Source: Pinus tabuliformis
Taxonomy: Eukaryota; Streptophyta; Pinopsida; Pinales; Pinaceae
Assembly: GCA_031772625.1 (NCBI GenBank)
Contig: CM062815.1
Coordinates: forward strand, 116,444,989 to 116,508,988
Direction of reading: 5' to 3'
Length of the DNA stretch: 64,000 nucleotides
Within the stretch, counting starts at the first letter, position 1, and each line of letters begins with the position of its first letter. The notes beneath the pieces are model-generated. The model ran no database searches. It was not told where the DNA came from and worked only from the letters and a program-made list of their open reading frames with translations. Below are positions 36,122-46,541 of this stretch, in pieces. A program made the position numbers and the translations under genes.

Positions 36122-37008
36122 TGATACAACCCAGGTTCTGTAGCTTTCACAACACCTATAGAATCTGAATCGATGTTACAGAGCACACAACCCATGCCAT
36201 TAGAATTTGGTTTCTATATTAATTAATTCAAGGACTAAAACACAAATCATAAACAAAGAGTAATTCAAGCCTGCTCATGAGAACACAAAAAGGGATTTAA
36301 ATATATTTTATTTCATTCAAAATGTGTTGTTACAGAAAAGAATACAAATCTGAGAGTGAAATTCTCGGAGTACTTGAAATTACCCATGTTATTACACAAC
36401 AATACCATGCATAACAACTAAACACCCTCACTAACTCATATAGTAGCTAGTCATGCTCTTTGAAAGTCATGCAGTAGCCAAAACCAACGCCAGCAGTCCA
36501 ACATCCAAAGTCTGAGAGTAGAAGCGAACCCACAAAAAAACATCAGGCCAAAAGAAAAAAAGTCCCCTTTCTTTCGTGTTCATGGAATTTATCCTCACGT
36601 TGTTTACCTCTTCGCATTCCACTAAAACAAATTGCTTCCCATGTTGTTGATTGCTTCGCCTTCTAGAACTGAGTTGATTTTCTTCCTCTTAGTGTGCATG
36701 CAACCAAATTTGTAACCTCCATATTATCCTCATAGCGTGTCCAATAGTGGTTGTCATGTAACAGTGCAACTAAATAACTTCTGATTTTGGATGTGTTAAA
36801 ACTCCATGTAACACATGCTCCTAGGAGTGTCAACAACTTGAGAGCAGTTGTTGCTTTGATAAAATGCAACTACAATAGTAGCAACAACTACCATTTGGGT
36901 GTATGAGCAATTTAAAACACATGGGAGTAACAACACTAATTATGAACTCAACATAAACTTGTTTTTAGTTGATGAGGATTGCCCGAGGCCAAGGATGTTC
37001 CTACATCA
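36122..37008 (-). repeat. 3' LTR of nested-host gypsy element
   Basis: TGATACAACCCAGG to CCTACATCA, 887 bp. Shared blocks with the other LTR include 'ttgatgaggattgcccgagg' and 'cctatagaatct'. The adjacent AAAACCCTTGG is the complement of a short purine tract. Confidence 0.85.
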
Positions 37009-38350
37009 AAAACCCTTGGTGAGAAAATATGAGCTACCAGCTCATGTCGTATTTTATTTAGAGATTTAAGTCCCTTATAGGTGTGCTAGCTCTTGGCCAG
37101 CCACCCATGATGCATCTTCATATCCCTTGTTCTTCCATTTGACCAAATACTCCAGATACTCCCTGCGACAAATCTTCTTTCCAACCCTGGTGGAAAGAAT
37201 TTCTTCCACTTATTCAACAAATTTGACTGGTAACTATTCCTTCCACTCATTGGGAATACCTATCTCTTCACTACTTTATCCTTCACAAAACTCATATAGA
37301 TTAGATACAATGAATATCAGATATATATCCAAGTCTCGTGGTAGCTCCAACTTGTAGGCATTTTGAGATTTTTTTTGAAGAATTTTGCACGGGCCTATTT
37401 TAACTTACTATAGGTACCCCTGAGAAATCTCTCTTTCCATAGATGCGCCATTAATAGTTCTCCTTCAGGGAAAATATTTTCTTGTCTTTTCAAAATTTAC
37501 TTTTCCTTATATCTATCATTACTCCGATACAATCGTTTCTTCACATGTTCATGTACCAGTTGCATGTTGTCTGCAAAATCACTTGCATCAACACTCTTTC
37601 TTTCCTCCAAATATGGCAGCTGTATTAGGTCCACAATACCTTTTAGTGACCACCCATTAACAATCTGAAATGGACTCTTACCAATGGATCTATTCACCAA
37701 ATCATTGTACATAAACTATGCCTGCGCCAAGACCATATCCCACTGATTGGGATTTTCACCACTCAAGCTTCTCAACAAATTCCCAAGGATCATGTTCACC
37801 ACTTCAGTTTATCCATCTATATGTGGATCATAGGATGAGTTGTATAACTATTTAGATCCCATCTTCTTCCACGACTTCCTCCAGAAGTGGCCTAGAAATC
37901 TTGTATCCTTGTCTGAAGTAATGGTTCTTGGAAACCCATGAAGTCTCACTACTTATTTGAAGAATAAAACAACCACTTCAGTGGATCACTTGTCCTCTTG
38001 CATGTTATGAAATGTGCCATATTTGAAAACCTATCTACAACTACCGTCACTGAAACATGCTTCTTCTACATCCTTAGTAGTCCCAAGACAAATTCCACAC
38101 TCACATCTTCCCACGCTTTTCCTAGTATCGACAATGGAGTATAAAACCCTGTATTTTGGCTTCTACTCTTGGCTAGTTGGCAAACTCTGCAACACTCAAC
38201 AAACTTTCTGACATCCTTGTTGATGCTAGGCCAAAAATATCTCTCCCTTACCAATGTTGTGGTCTTATCCAAGCCAAAATGTCTACCTTTACCACCACCA
38301 TGTAACTTTTTAATAAGATTCAACCTCGTTGACCCTTGAGGAATGCACAA
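37009..38350 (-). pseudogene. Integrase and chromodomain region of the gypsy element
   Basis: On the minus strand an H2C2 zinc domain (GGGKGRHFGLDKTTTLVRE, then CRVCQLAKSRS) is at about 38,110-38,300, and the integrase C-terminal part (YNDLVNRSIGKSPFQIVNG) at about 37,500-37,710. At about 37,090-37,200 a chromodomain motif, EYLVKWKNKGYEDASWV, is readable. A chromodomain marks the element as a chromovirus. Fossil. Confidence 0.82.
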
Positions 38351-38436
38351 TAGTTGACTTTAAATAAAAACCCTTCTTGGATATGGTAATCCAAGAACAT
38401 GGTTCTATCCACACTCCAAGGTGCTTTACAAGTTGT

Positions 38437-39945
38437 CTAAGCTTCTCCAAAATCAACATCTTCTACATACAACTCCTTCATGCTTTCCAAACCCACCACT
38501 TCTACTGACAAAGTGTTGAGTAACATCACTCTCCTACTCAAGGCATCTACAACTTTGTTTGAATTTCTAGACCTATGCTTCAAAACAAATGTATAACTTT
38601 GCAAAAATTCAACCCATTTAGAATGCCTTTGATTCAACTTACCTTGACTGTTGATATATTGTAATTCCTTGTGATTAGTAAACAAGACAAATTCCTTGGG
38701 AAACAAATAATGTCTCCACTTCTTCAAAGTCTGCACAATAGAATATAATTCTTGATCATATACAGAATGCTTCTTATTATCATCATTCAACTTCTCACTG
38801 AAGAATGCTATTGGTCTACCTTCTTGACTAAAAATTGCTCCAATTGCTGTCCCACTTGCATCACAGTCAACTTGGAATACTTTATCAAATTTTGGAAGCA
38901 CCAAAATAGGTTTCTTTGTCACCCTCCTATTCATATTTGCAAATGCCTTCCCTATTTTTTTGTCCATTTAAAATTCCCCTTTTTCATGCACTCAATAAGA
39001 GGTGCACAAATATGGCTGAAATTTCTAATGAATTTTTGGTAGAAGCTTGCTAATCCATGAAATCTCCTCACCTCAAAAGTAGACTGAGGTGTTGGCCATT
39101 CCAAGATAGCCTTCACCTTCTCAGAATCCATCTTCAAACCTTCCTTGGAAATCACAAATCCCAAGTATACTAACTCATCCTGCATGAATGTACATTTCTT
39201 CAAGTTGATCAACAACTTCTCTTCCTTCAACCACTGCAACACTTGCCTTACGTGTTCCAAGTGCTCCTCTTTGTTTTTGTTGAAAATTAAAATGTCATCC
39301 AAGTATACTACAACAAATTTTCCCAAGAATGGTTTCAATACCTCATTCATGAGCCTCATGAATATGTTAGGGGCATTAGTTAGCCCAAATGGCATAACCA
39401 ACCATTCAAAAAATCCATCCTTCATCTTGAAAGTAGTCTTCCACTAATCACCTTTCCTTATCCGGATTTGATGATAAACACTCTTCAAGTCCATGTTTTT
39501 GAAATATGCAGCCCCACTCAAATAATCCATAATATCCTCCATCCTTGGAAAGGGAAATCGGTACTTGATGGTTATCCTATTAATGGATCTAGAATCCATA
39601 CACATTCTCCATTCACCTGTCTTCTTTGGAGTTAATACTGCTGGTACAACACATGGACTCAAACTTTCTCTTATCAATCCTCTATCAAGAAACTCCTATA
39701 CCTACTTATTTACTTCCTCATTCTCTGCTGGAGTCATCCTGTAAGGTGCCTTGTTTGGTAAGCTCAATCTAGGAATCAAGTCAATTTTATGAGAAATACT
39801 TCTCATGGGAGGTAGTCCTTTTGGAAATTCATCAACAACAATCTCCTTGAATTCATCTAACAAGGATTTAATTTCTATCAGGATGGTTTCTAATTTCACT
39901 TCCTCTAGCACAACCTTTGGAATCATTGCTAAACATAATTTCACC
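38437..39945 (-). pseudogene. Reverse transcriptase and RNase H region of the gypsy element
   Basis: The RT motifs [19 protein letters not shown], the D-L-K-S-V-Y-H-Q-I segment, [18 protein letters not shown] and YLDDILIFN are followed by RNase H motifs: FQVDCDASGTAIGAIFSQ, the YDQELYSIVQTLKKWRHYL segment and NKVVDALSRR. This is standard Ty3/gypsy pol. Fossil. Confidence 0.92.
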
Positions 39946-40771
39946 TTTCATTCCTCATGTACAAACTCCTTGGATGAACACAACATGATCTTGTTGTTAC
40001 TCGTGCTGGTACTTCCACAACTTCTTATTGCTATAGTTGTATGTTCCAGCATTGGGGTGAATTTGTACTAATGCCCATCTTTCTTGAATTCATATGTATT
40101 TCCTGGGCATCATGGTGAACTTGTCTATCAAACAACGACAATATTCCCATAAGTATGTGGAATTCATCCATATCAACCACATTACACAATACTTTCTCTT
40201 GAAGACTGCCAGTTTGAAAATTCACCAAGCATTGCTCAGTCAAACACCTACTGTCCCTTTTGTAACCATGAGACTTTATAAGGATTTGGATGGACTAAAC
40301 TCTTGAGTTTCAACTTGTCCATGACTTTAGTGGACACTAAATTCTCTGTACTTCCTCCATCTATAACCAAGTTACAACACTTTCCTTGGACCTTACATTT
40401 AGTTTTGAAAACTTTCCTTCTTTGCTCTAGTTCTTCCACTATCTTCTTCTCAAGCTTGAGCAATACTTTGTGAAACATCAAATTTTCTCCTTGTTCTTGT
40501 TGAAGCACAATCACATTTTCTCTAGTAATATAAAATTCATCAGCTTGTGTAACTTGTGTTCTAGCTTCACCTTTTCTCCCTAAATTTTGTCCTTCTAGGC
40601 ACTCAGATTTCTTATGTCCTTCAACTCCACAACGATAACAAGTAATTACATACTTGCCCTTTCCTCTTCCGATACTTCCTCTGCCTCTTCCAACATTGTT
40701 TCCACCTCTACTACCTTTACCACTGGTGTATTCTCTTCCTTTTGACTGCCTCTAGCAGTCCTCGCCTTACT
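39946..40771 (-). pseudogene. Protease and gag knuckle of the gypsy element
   Basis: A protease motif, LVIDGGSTENLVS, is readable at about 40,320-40,390. Upstream in element direction, at about 40,600-40,640, a nucleocapsid knuckle reads CYRCGVEGHKKSEC. Just beyond this point the copia insertion interrupts the element. Fossil. Confidence 0.82.
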
Positions 40772-40877
40772 TGTAAAATTATGGTGTAAAATTGCAACTG
40801 CTCATGAAATTTTAATCTAAATCAAGAGACACAATTCTACTCTACTACTCTGCGAAATTCAGTTCACAATTTAGAAT

Positions 40878-40895
40878 AACAATATGAGACATGAA
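40878..40895 (+). repeat. LINE target-site duplication, left copy
   Basis: AACAATATGAGACATGAA is repeated exactly at 47,788-47,805. The first bases overlap the A tail of the right copy, so 16-18 bp is the safe length. Confidence 0.95.
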
Positions 40896-40980
40896 TTTTT
40901 ACAGCGCGCGCGTCTGAGCGCCTGAGCCTCCATCGATCAGAACCGCCTCGCACCAGCGATCCCGCCGGCTCTAGATCCCC
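40896..40980 (+). promoter_or_regulatory. LINE 5' leader, possible internal promoter
   Basis: 85 bp between the target duplication and the first ATG, starting TTTTACAGCGCGCGCGTCTG. It is strongly G+C-rich with CpG and an alternating GCGCGCGCG run. Full-length LINEs must carry their own promoter, which can reach into ORF1. No TATA box is seen. The function is inferred from position only. Confidence 0.45.
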
Positions 40981-42276
40981 ATGGATCCCCCGGATCCACC
41001 AGGGGGGGATCCAGCTTTGCAGCAAGCCTTCTCGAACCTGATCAAATCTCTGCCTCAGCAAAGGCCAAGGCCGACGGCTACCAAGTTCGTTAAAAAACTC
41101 GATGTGCTTCAAGAAGTTCTTCTGCCCCCGACCATCCCTCGCATGGCAGCAATATCTCTTGCAGAGAAAGGATTAATCGGCCAGTTTACAGGTTTATGGC
41201 CCTCACCCAAAACTGTTCAGCGGTGGGTGGAGAGAAACTGGGCAGACAAGATTCAGGGGAAAATCTCAATAAGGTTCTGTGGCAGAGGTTATTTCACCTT
41301 CCACTTTGAAACCAAGGAGGACAAGGACTTGATATTTAGAAATGGGCCTTACTTCATGGACTCCCGGGGCCTCTATCTCAACAAATGGACCCCGGACTTC
41401 GACCCAGAACTAGATATTCCAAGCGCTGTCCCTGTCTGGGTCAGGCTTCCTCACCTCCCTCTTCATTGCTGGGGAGATGACTCGGTCAAGGCAATAGGAA
41501 ACGCGGTAGGAAAATATATAGACCGCAGTGAGCCCAAGGACAACATGCAAGCCTGTGCGCGAATTTGTGTCGAAGTAGATCTGGGACGCGGCCTACCGGA
41601 AGCAATCAAATTGAAGGTGGACGACTGGTGCCATATCCAACAGCTGGACTACGAACAGATACCCTTCAAATGCAAGGTATGTCATGAATACGGACACTTT
41701 GCTAACAGATGCCCAAAACTTATAAATGTTGAATCATCAGAGCAGGAGGACCAATGGGAAACAGTGAAAAGAAAAAAATCTGCCTCATCCTTCAAACAAT
41801 CTGAATCTGAACAACCGGGACCATCCCATCCTCCCTCATCTAATCAGCGCCCACCCTCATCCTCACAGCAAGCCCCTCCTCCTTTCCCCACCTCTCCTCC
41901 TCGTTCTTCTGATCCCTCCATCCCTCCTTCTTCAAACCCTTTCGCATCCCTTTCTGAAGAAGAACCTTCTCAGGACCCTTTATCAGATCAGCATATCCCC
42001 TCATCCCCTCATCCCTCTCCGCCCTCCCCGGACACTACTTCAACAAGAATCACAAGAAGCTTATCAAAGGATCTAGGAGCATCTAGTGAGATTCCAAAAA
42101 AACATGGGCCAGGAAGGAAGTCGGCAAAACAGCAAAGAGAAGAAAGTGCGCAGAAGGATATAGCAATGGGATCACAGACACCGATTGAAACCTACATTCT
42201 AGGAATCTCGGACAAGGAAAACAATATCAAAGGCAAAGAGAGGCGAGCACCTCTGCACACCACTGGTAAATCATGA
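40981..42276 (+). CDS. LINE ORF1 protein, DUF4283 plus CCHC knuckle
   Basis: 431 residues. ORF1 proteins of plant L1 elements bind the element RNA and form the transposition particle with the ORF2 protein. Residues about 55-200 form the DUF4283-type domain, with GLIGQFTGLWPSPKTVQRWV, FETKEDKDLIFRNGPYFMD and VPVWVRLPHLPLHCWG. A zinc knuckle CKVCHEYGHFANRC places its ligands at C231, C234, H239 and C244. Residues about 270-370 are rich in Pro and Ser and look disordered, and the C-terminus is basic. The start is the first ATG after the left target duplication, and an acidic/proline leader (MDPPDPPGGDP) follows. The stop overlaps the ORF2 start as ATGA. The frame is intact. The same protein is recognisable in decayed form at about 30,786-31,120 and 58,230-58,800. 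Confidence 0.93.
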   Translation: MDPPDPPGGDPALQQAFSNLIKSLPQQRPRPTATKFVKKLDVLQEVLLPPTIPRMAAISLAEKGLIGQFTGLWPSPKTVQRWVERNWADKIQGKISIRFCGRGYFTFHFETKEDKDLIFRNGPYFMDSRGLYLNKWTPDFDPELDIPSAVPVWVRLPHLPLHCWGDDSVKAIGNAVGKYIDRSEPKDNMQACARICVEVDLGRGLPEAIKLKVDDWCHIQQLDYEQIPFKCKVCHEYGHFANRCPKLINVESSEQEDQWETVKRKKSASSFKQSESEQPGPSHPPSSNQRPPSSSQQAPPPFPTSPPRSSDPSIPPSSNPFASLSEEEPSQDPLSDQHIPSSPHPSPPSPDTTSTRITRSLSKDLGASSEIPKKHGPGRKSAKQQREESAQKDIAMGSQTPIETYILGISDKENNIKGKERRAPLHTTGKS

Positions 42277-45200
42277 TGAAAGTGCTGTCTTGGAACAGCA
42301 GGGGATTAGGGCACCCCTCCAAAAAAGCTGCCCTCAAGGAGTTAATTCAAAGTGAAAAGCCTGATATCTTACTCATCCAAGAGACAAAACTAGAACAGTC
42401 CGAAATCAGCAGATTCATTGGCCAACAAAAACAGTATGGTGGCTGCACCAGTGAAGCAAGAGGAGCTTCAGGAGGTATTTTAACAATGTGGAATATAAGC
42501 AAATGGAGCTGTAGCCTCGTCAAAACACAACAGCATTGGATAAGTGTTAAATTGGAAAGCAAGGACAATGGCACTGAAGTAAAAATCTACAACATCTACT
42601 CTCCTAACCACTACAGGGAAAAAGAAGTTTGTTGGACTACCTTAGAGGAAGATTTAGAAGAAGACCATGGTAACAACCTCATCCTAGCAGGGGACCTAAA
42701 TCTGGTCATGCACTCAAATGAAAAAAGAGGAGGGAACTTCGGCGTTGATCATTTCCGAAACCGGCTGGAACACATCATGCAAGAAAAGGACTTGGTCGAT
42801 TTAAAGCCCAAGAATCGCAAATATACTTGGAGCAATAGGAGGTTGGGAGCAGGTAACATTATGGAAAGACTTGACCGCTTCCTTGTTAACATCGCCTTTC
42901 TGTCCTCCTTCTCCAACGGGCAGTCAGACATCCTCAATACTTCCGCCTCGGACCACTACCCCATTACTCTTACCTTGCAAAGCCAAAGTCACCTCGGCCC
43001 CCTCCCTTTCAAATACTCCACCCTTTGGAACCAAATTCCAGCAGCCCGCGATATAGTTAAGCAAGCTTGGTCTCAGCACGTGGAGGGCTCCCCAACTTTC
43101 ATTTGGGAAACAAAGTTGAAGCAAACTAGGCAGGCACTCAAGACTTGGGCAAAGATCAACTACAAGGAACCCGAGGTATTAAAAAAGGATATCAAACAAA
43201 ACCTCGAAAAAATTCAGCAAAGTATTGAAGCGGAAGGACTCACTCAGCAAGCAAGACAAGAAGAGATCAGATTGTATGCAGAGCTGCGCCAAACAGCTAG
43301 AGATGAGGAGATCAAATGGAGGCTAAAATCTAGGCAGACCTGGCTGCGTGAAGGTGACAAAAACACCTCTTATTTCCATAAACAAGCCACAATCAGGAAG
43401 GCAAGAAACACAGTTAACGCAATCAGAGATAGTGAAGGGATCAATCATGAAACCCAAGACTCCATAAAAGCTGCTGCAACCTCCCATTTCAAATCTCTCC
43501 TAACAGAGGACAAAAATGAGGAGGATTACTCAAACTTCCTCCAACATATGACCAGAGAAGTTACTCAAGAAATGAATAACAGCCTCACCCAAGAAGTCGA
43601 GGAGGATGAAGTCAAAAAGGCTGTCTGGAGCCTCCATCCGGACAAAGCCCCAGGTCCTGACGGGTTCCCAATCAGCTTCTTCAGAGAATATTGGCCAATG
43701 ATTAAAAAGGACCTTCTCAAGATGATTCGTTGGGTCCTTAGGAAAGGCAAACTAGGGGGCTATACCAACTCAACGTATTTAGCTCTCATCCCAAAAGAGA
43801 ATAGGCCGACCACCTTCTCTAGATTCCGGCCCATATCCCTTTGCAACTCTGCTTATAAAATAATCACAAAAATATTATCCTCAAGACTCAAGCCTCTTCT
43901 TTCTTCCTTAATTTCGGAAAATCAGGGAGGTTTTTTAGCCAACAGGCACATTTCCGACTCCATTCTTTTGGTACAAGAAGCCATCCACTCTAGTCTTAGT
44001 CGAAAGGAAAAAGGATTCATCCTTAAACTTGATCTTGCCAACGCCTTCGATAGAGTCAGACACTCCTTCCTTCTTGCTGTTTTGAACAAAATGGGATTCA
44101 ATACCTCCTTCATCAATATGGTCCAAGCTTGTATCTCTAACCCTTGGATTTCACCTCTGGTGAATGGAAGACCTTGTGCAGCCTTTCAATCCTCCCGAGG
44201 CCTCAGGCAAGGCTGCCCCCTTTCTCCCTACCTTTTCATCCTCATGGCTGAATCCCTCAGCAAAGCCTTGGATTACAACCGAAGAATAGGCCTAATTACA
44301 GGTATCCAATTTGAGCAGGGCACAAAGAATATTAATCATTCCCAATTTGCTGACGATACCCTCCTGATGGGTGGAGCTTCGAACACCATTGCAAGGCGCT
44401 TCAAAAAGATCATGGACCAATTCATGGACTGCTCTGGAGGAAGAATCAACCAAGTCAAAAGCTGCATCTATGGATGGAATGCAACAGCTCACACCATTCA
44501 AAGTATTGCAAATATTTTAGAGGTCTCTTACAAGCTCGATTGGAGTCATTTCACCTATCTAGGGATGCCGGTGAGTAAGGGTCCCCTGAAGACTGAAACT
44601 TGGAACGAAATCCTCGACAAAATCAAAAGGAAAATCCAACAATGGGGAGCCATGTGGCTGAACCCAGCAGGACGTCTTGTTCTTCTCAAATCAGGTTTGA
44701 TTTCTCTCCCTATCTACCGCTTTTCATTGCTACAAGCTCCAATGAATTTCCATCATAAATTGGAAAAGGCCCTTCGTTTTTTCCTTTGGCAAGGAGGGAA
44801 TTCGGAGAAGAGAAAGTTCAACTTGGTTGGTTGGAAAAATGTCATCCAGCCCCAAGAAAAAGGAGGCCTTGGAATAAGGTCCCCAAATCTTTTGAATTTA
44901 GCTCTCGGGGCTAAAATTGTTTGGAGACTAATCACTGGGAATACAGCTTGGTGGAAATCAATCTTAGAAGCCAAGTATCTCAGCAGTTCTAGGCACAAGC
45001 TTCTGGAAACTAATATACCCAACAGAGACAGCTCCAACATCTGGAAATTATGCAAGAAAATTATCCCACTCATGGCTCAGCACATCTCCAAAGTTCCAGG
45101 AGAGGGAAGTAGCATCAGCATTTCTAAAGACAGAATCCTAGGCCAGAGCCCTATAGGATCCAATGCAGAAGCAATTCCAGCCATAAATTGGTTAAACAAC

Positions 45201-46541
45201 AGAGGAATATGGAGCTTAGCCCAAATCACTAAGTGGGGAAGCTCCTCCCAAGCTTGGATTGGCTGGACCTTGCCGGACTACCCAAGGGATCTGGAAACAA
45301 GCTTCAACGCTCTAAAAGACCAACTGCACAGTAAGGCTCCGACTCATAAAGGAGGCAAAGATAGTTTTCGTTGGGACCCCACAGGAACCGTGTACACAAC
45401 CAAAGCAGGGTACCACCATTTATGTGCTAGTGCCTTCCCACAGGACACATGGAGTCATTGGAGATTGGTTTGGAAAGCGGAAGCCCCCCCTAAAGTAAAA
45501 TTCTTCTGCTGGCTCCTCCTGAAAGGTAAGATTTTAACAGCTGAGAACCTCAAAAAAAGGGGTATCCTAGGCCCTTCCAGGTGCCCAAATTGTCTTCAAG
45601 AGGAAGAAACAATACAGCATTTGTTTATGGAATGCCAAGTAGCTGCAAATTGTTGGAAAGATATTGCATCTGTAGGGGGAGTAGAATGGAATCCTAAGTC
45701 CTCCATAGCAGAGACAGTCCAAAATTGGAAGAAACTTTGCCCATGGAAGAGCAAGAATAGTAAATTATCACAGAGGATATGGAATACTTTACCATTAACT
45801 CTTCTTTGGAGCATATGGTTAGCTAGAAACAAGAAAGTATTCCAAGACAAAGGACACAACTCCAGATTTATGTGTCATAAAACCATCAGCTTAGCTGTAG
45901 AGGCTGTGACAATTCGTACCCACAGTAAAGTCAATCTCAGCAGCTACAGTGCAGAAGAAAGAAATTTGATTAATTATGGTAGCATCATCAGCGCCCAAGA
46001 TCAAGAAAAGGATAATTTGAGCCTAAAGGAGTCAACTACAGCTTGGAAGCTGAGGCTTAAGGAAGAAGATTTTGCTCTTTGGTTGAGCAACTGCAACAAA
46101 TACTGCCTCTTCTTCGATGGTGCCTCAAAATCTAATCCTGGTCTTGCAGGCGCAGGAGGCCTCATATGCAACGCAAATGGTGAGCCTATCTTGCATTTTG
46201 AATGGGGATTGGGTAATCTTTCCAATAATCGGGCCGAAGGTCTGGCCTTATTTCAAGGACTCAATCAAGTGATCAAACTGGGCATCAAGAAAGTGAACGT
46301 TTTTGGTGACTCTGCAATTATTATCCGGCTCATGGAGCAAAAGCGGACTTCGCCAAACATACTGCTGCAACAAATCAACAGCAGAAACCAAGTCCTGCAC
46401 AGCACGCTGGAGGAAGCCCATTACTTTCACATCCTAAGGGGACTTAACAAAAAGGCTGACCACCATGCCAACAAGGCCTGTGATAGACCCAAAGGCCAAC
46501 TCAGCTGCAATGATCACTTAACTATCCAATCGCTGCCATGA
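42273..46541 (+). CDS. LINE ORF2 protein: endonuclease, reverse transcriptase, RNase H
   Basis: 1,422 residues, the enzyme that nicks the target and copies element RNA into it. The APE-type endonuclease spans residues 3-235, with LSWNSRGLG, QETKL (E37), LAGDLNL (D141, N143) and SASDHYP (D227, H228). The reverse transcriptase spans about 455-745, with DKAPGPDGFP, FRPISLCNSAYKI, KLDLANAFD (D587), SRGLRQGCPLSPYLF and QFADDTLL (D694, D695). A zf-RVT finger has C1104, C1107, H1116 and C1121. RNase H spans about 1,277-1,405: FFDGAS (D1282), NNRAEG (E1322), FGDSA (D1346) and ADHHAN (D1396). Each catalytic residue expected of the family is present, so I see no reason to call it dead. The start codon lies within the end of ORF1 (ATGA), which suggests termination-reinitiation rather than a separate mRNA. 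The RNase H at the C-terminus is typical of a branch of plant L1 elements. Confidence 0.96.
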   Translation: MMKVLSWNSRGLGHPSKKAALKELIQSEKPDILLIQETKLEQSEISRFIGQQKQYGGCTSEARGASGGILTMWNISKWSCSLVKTQQHWISVKLESKDNGTEVKIYNIYSPNHYREKEVCWTTLEEDLEEDHGNNLILAGDLNLVMHSNEKRGGNFGVDHFRNRLEHIMQEKDLVDLKPKNRKYTWSNRRLGAGNIMERLDRFLVNIAFLSSFSNGQSDILNTSASDHYPITLTLQSQSHLGPLPFKYSTLWNQIPAARDIVKQAWSQHVEGSPTFIWETKLKQTRQALKTWAKINYKEPEVLKKDIKQNLEKIQQSIEAEGLTQQARQEEIRLYAELRQTARDEEIKWRLKSRQTWLREGDKNTSYFHKQATIRKARNTVNAIRDSEGINHETQDSIKAAATSHFKSLLTEDKNEEDYSNFLQHMTREVTQEMNNSLTQEVEEDEVKKAVWSLHPDKAPGPDGFPISFFREYWPMIKKDLLKMIRWVLRKGKLGGYTNSTYLALIPKENRPTTFSRFRPISLCNSAYKIITKILSSRLKPLLSSLISENQGGFLANRHISDSILLVQEAIHSSLSRKEKGFILKLDLANAFDRVRHSFLLAVLNKMGFNTSFINMVQACISNPWISPLVNGRPCAAFQSSRGLRQGCPLSPYLFILMAESLSKALDYNRRIGLITGIQFEQGTKNINHSQFADDTLLMGGASNTIARRFKKIMDQFMDCSGGRINQVKSCIYGWNATAHTIQSIANILEVSYKLDWSHFTYLGMPVSKGPLKTETWNEILDKIKRKIQQWGAMWLNPAGRLVLLKSGLISLPIYRFSLLQAPMNFHHKLEKALRFFLWQGGNSEKRKFNLVGWKNVIQPQEKGGLGIRSPNLLNLALGAKIVWRLITGNTAWWKSILEAKYLSSSRHKLLETNIPNRDSSNIWKLCKKIIPLMAQHISKVPGEGSSISISKDRILGQSPIGSNAEAIPAINWLNNRGIWSLAQITKWGSSSQAWIGWTLPDYPRDLETSFNALKDQLHSKAPTHKGGKDSFRWDPTGTVYTTKAGYHHLCASAFPQDTWSHWRLVWKAEAPPKVKFFCWLLLKGKILTAENLKKRGILGPSRCPNCLQEEETIQHLFMECQVAANCWKDIASVGGVEWNPKSSIAETVQNWKKLCPWKSKNSKLSQRIWNTLPLTLLWSIWLARNKKVFQDKGHNSRFMCHKTISLAVEAVTIRTHSKVNLSSYSAEERNLINYGSIISAQDQEKDNLSLKESTTAWKLRLKEEDFALWLSNCNKYCLFFDGASKSNPGLAGAGGLICNANGEPILHFEWGLGNLSNNRAEGLALFQGLNQVIKLGIKKVNVFGDSAIIIRLMEQKRTSPNILLQQINSRNQVLHSTLEEAHYFHILRGLNKKADHHANKACDRPKGQLSCNDHLTIQSLP

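Noticed and set aside
40903-40912. GCGCGCGCG as a Z-DNA or protein-binding site
   Set aside because: Too short to support, and simply part of the GC-rich LINE leader.
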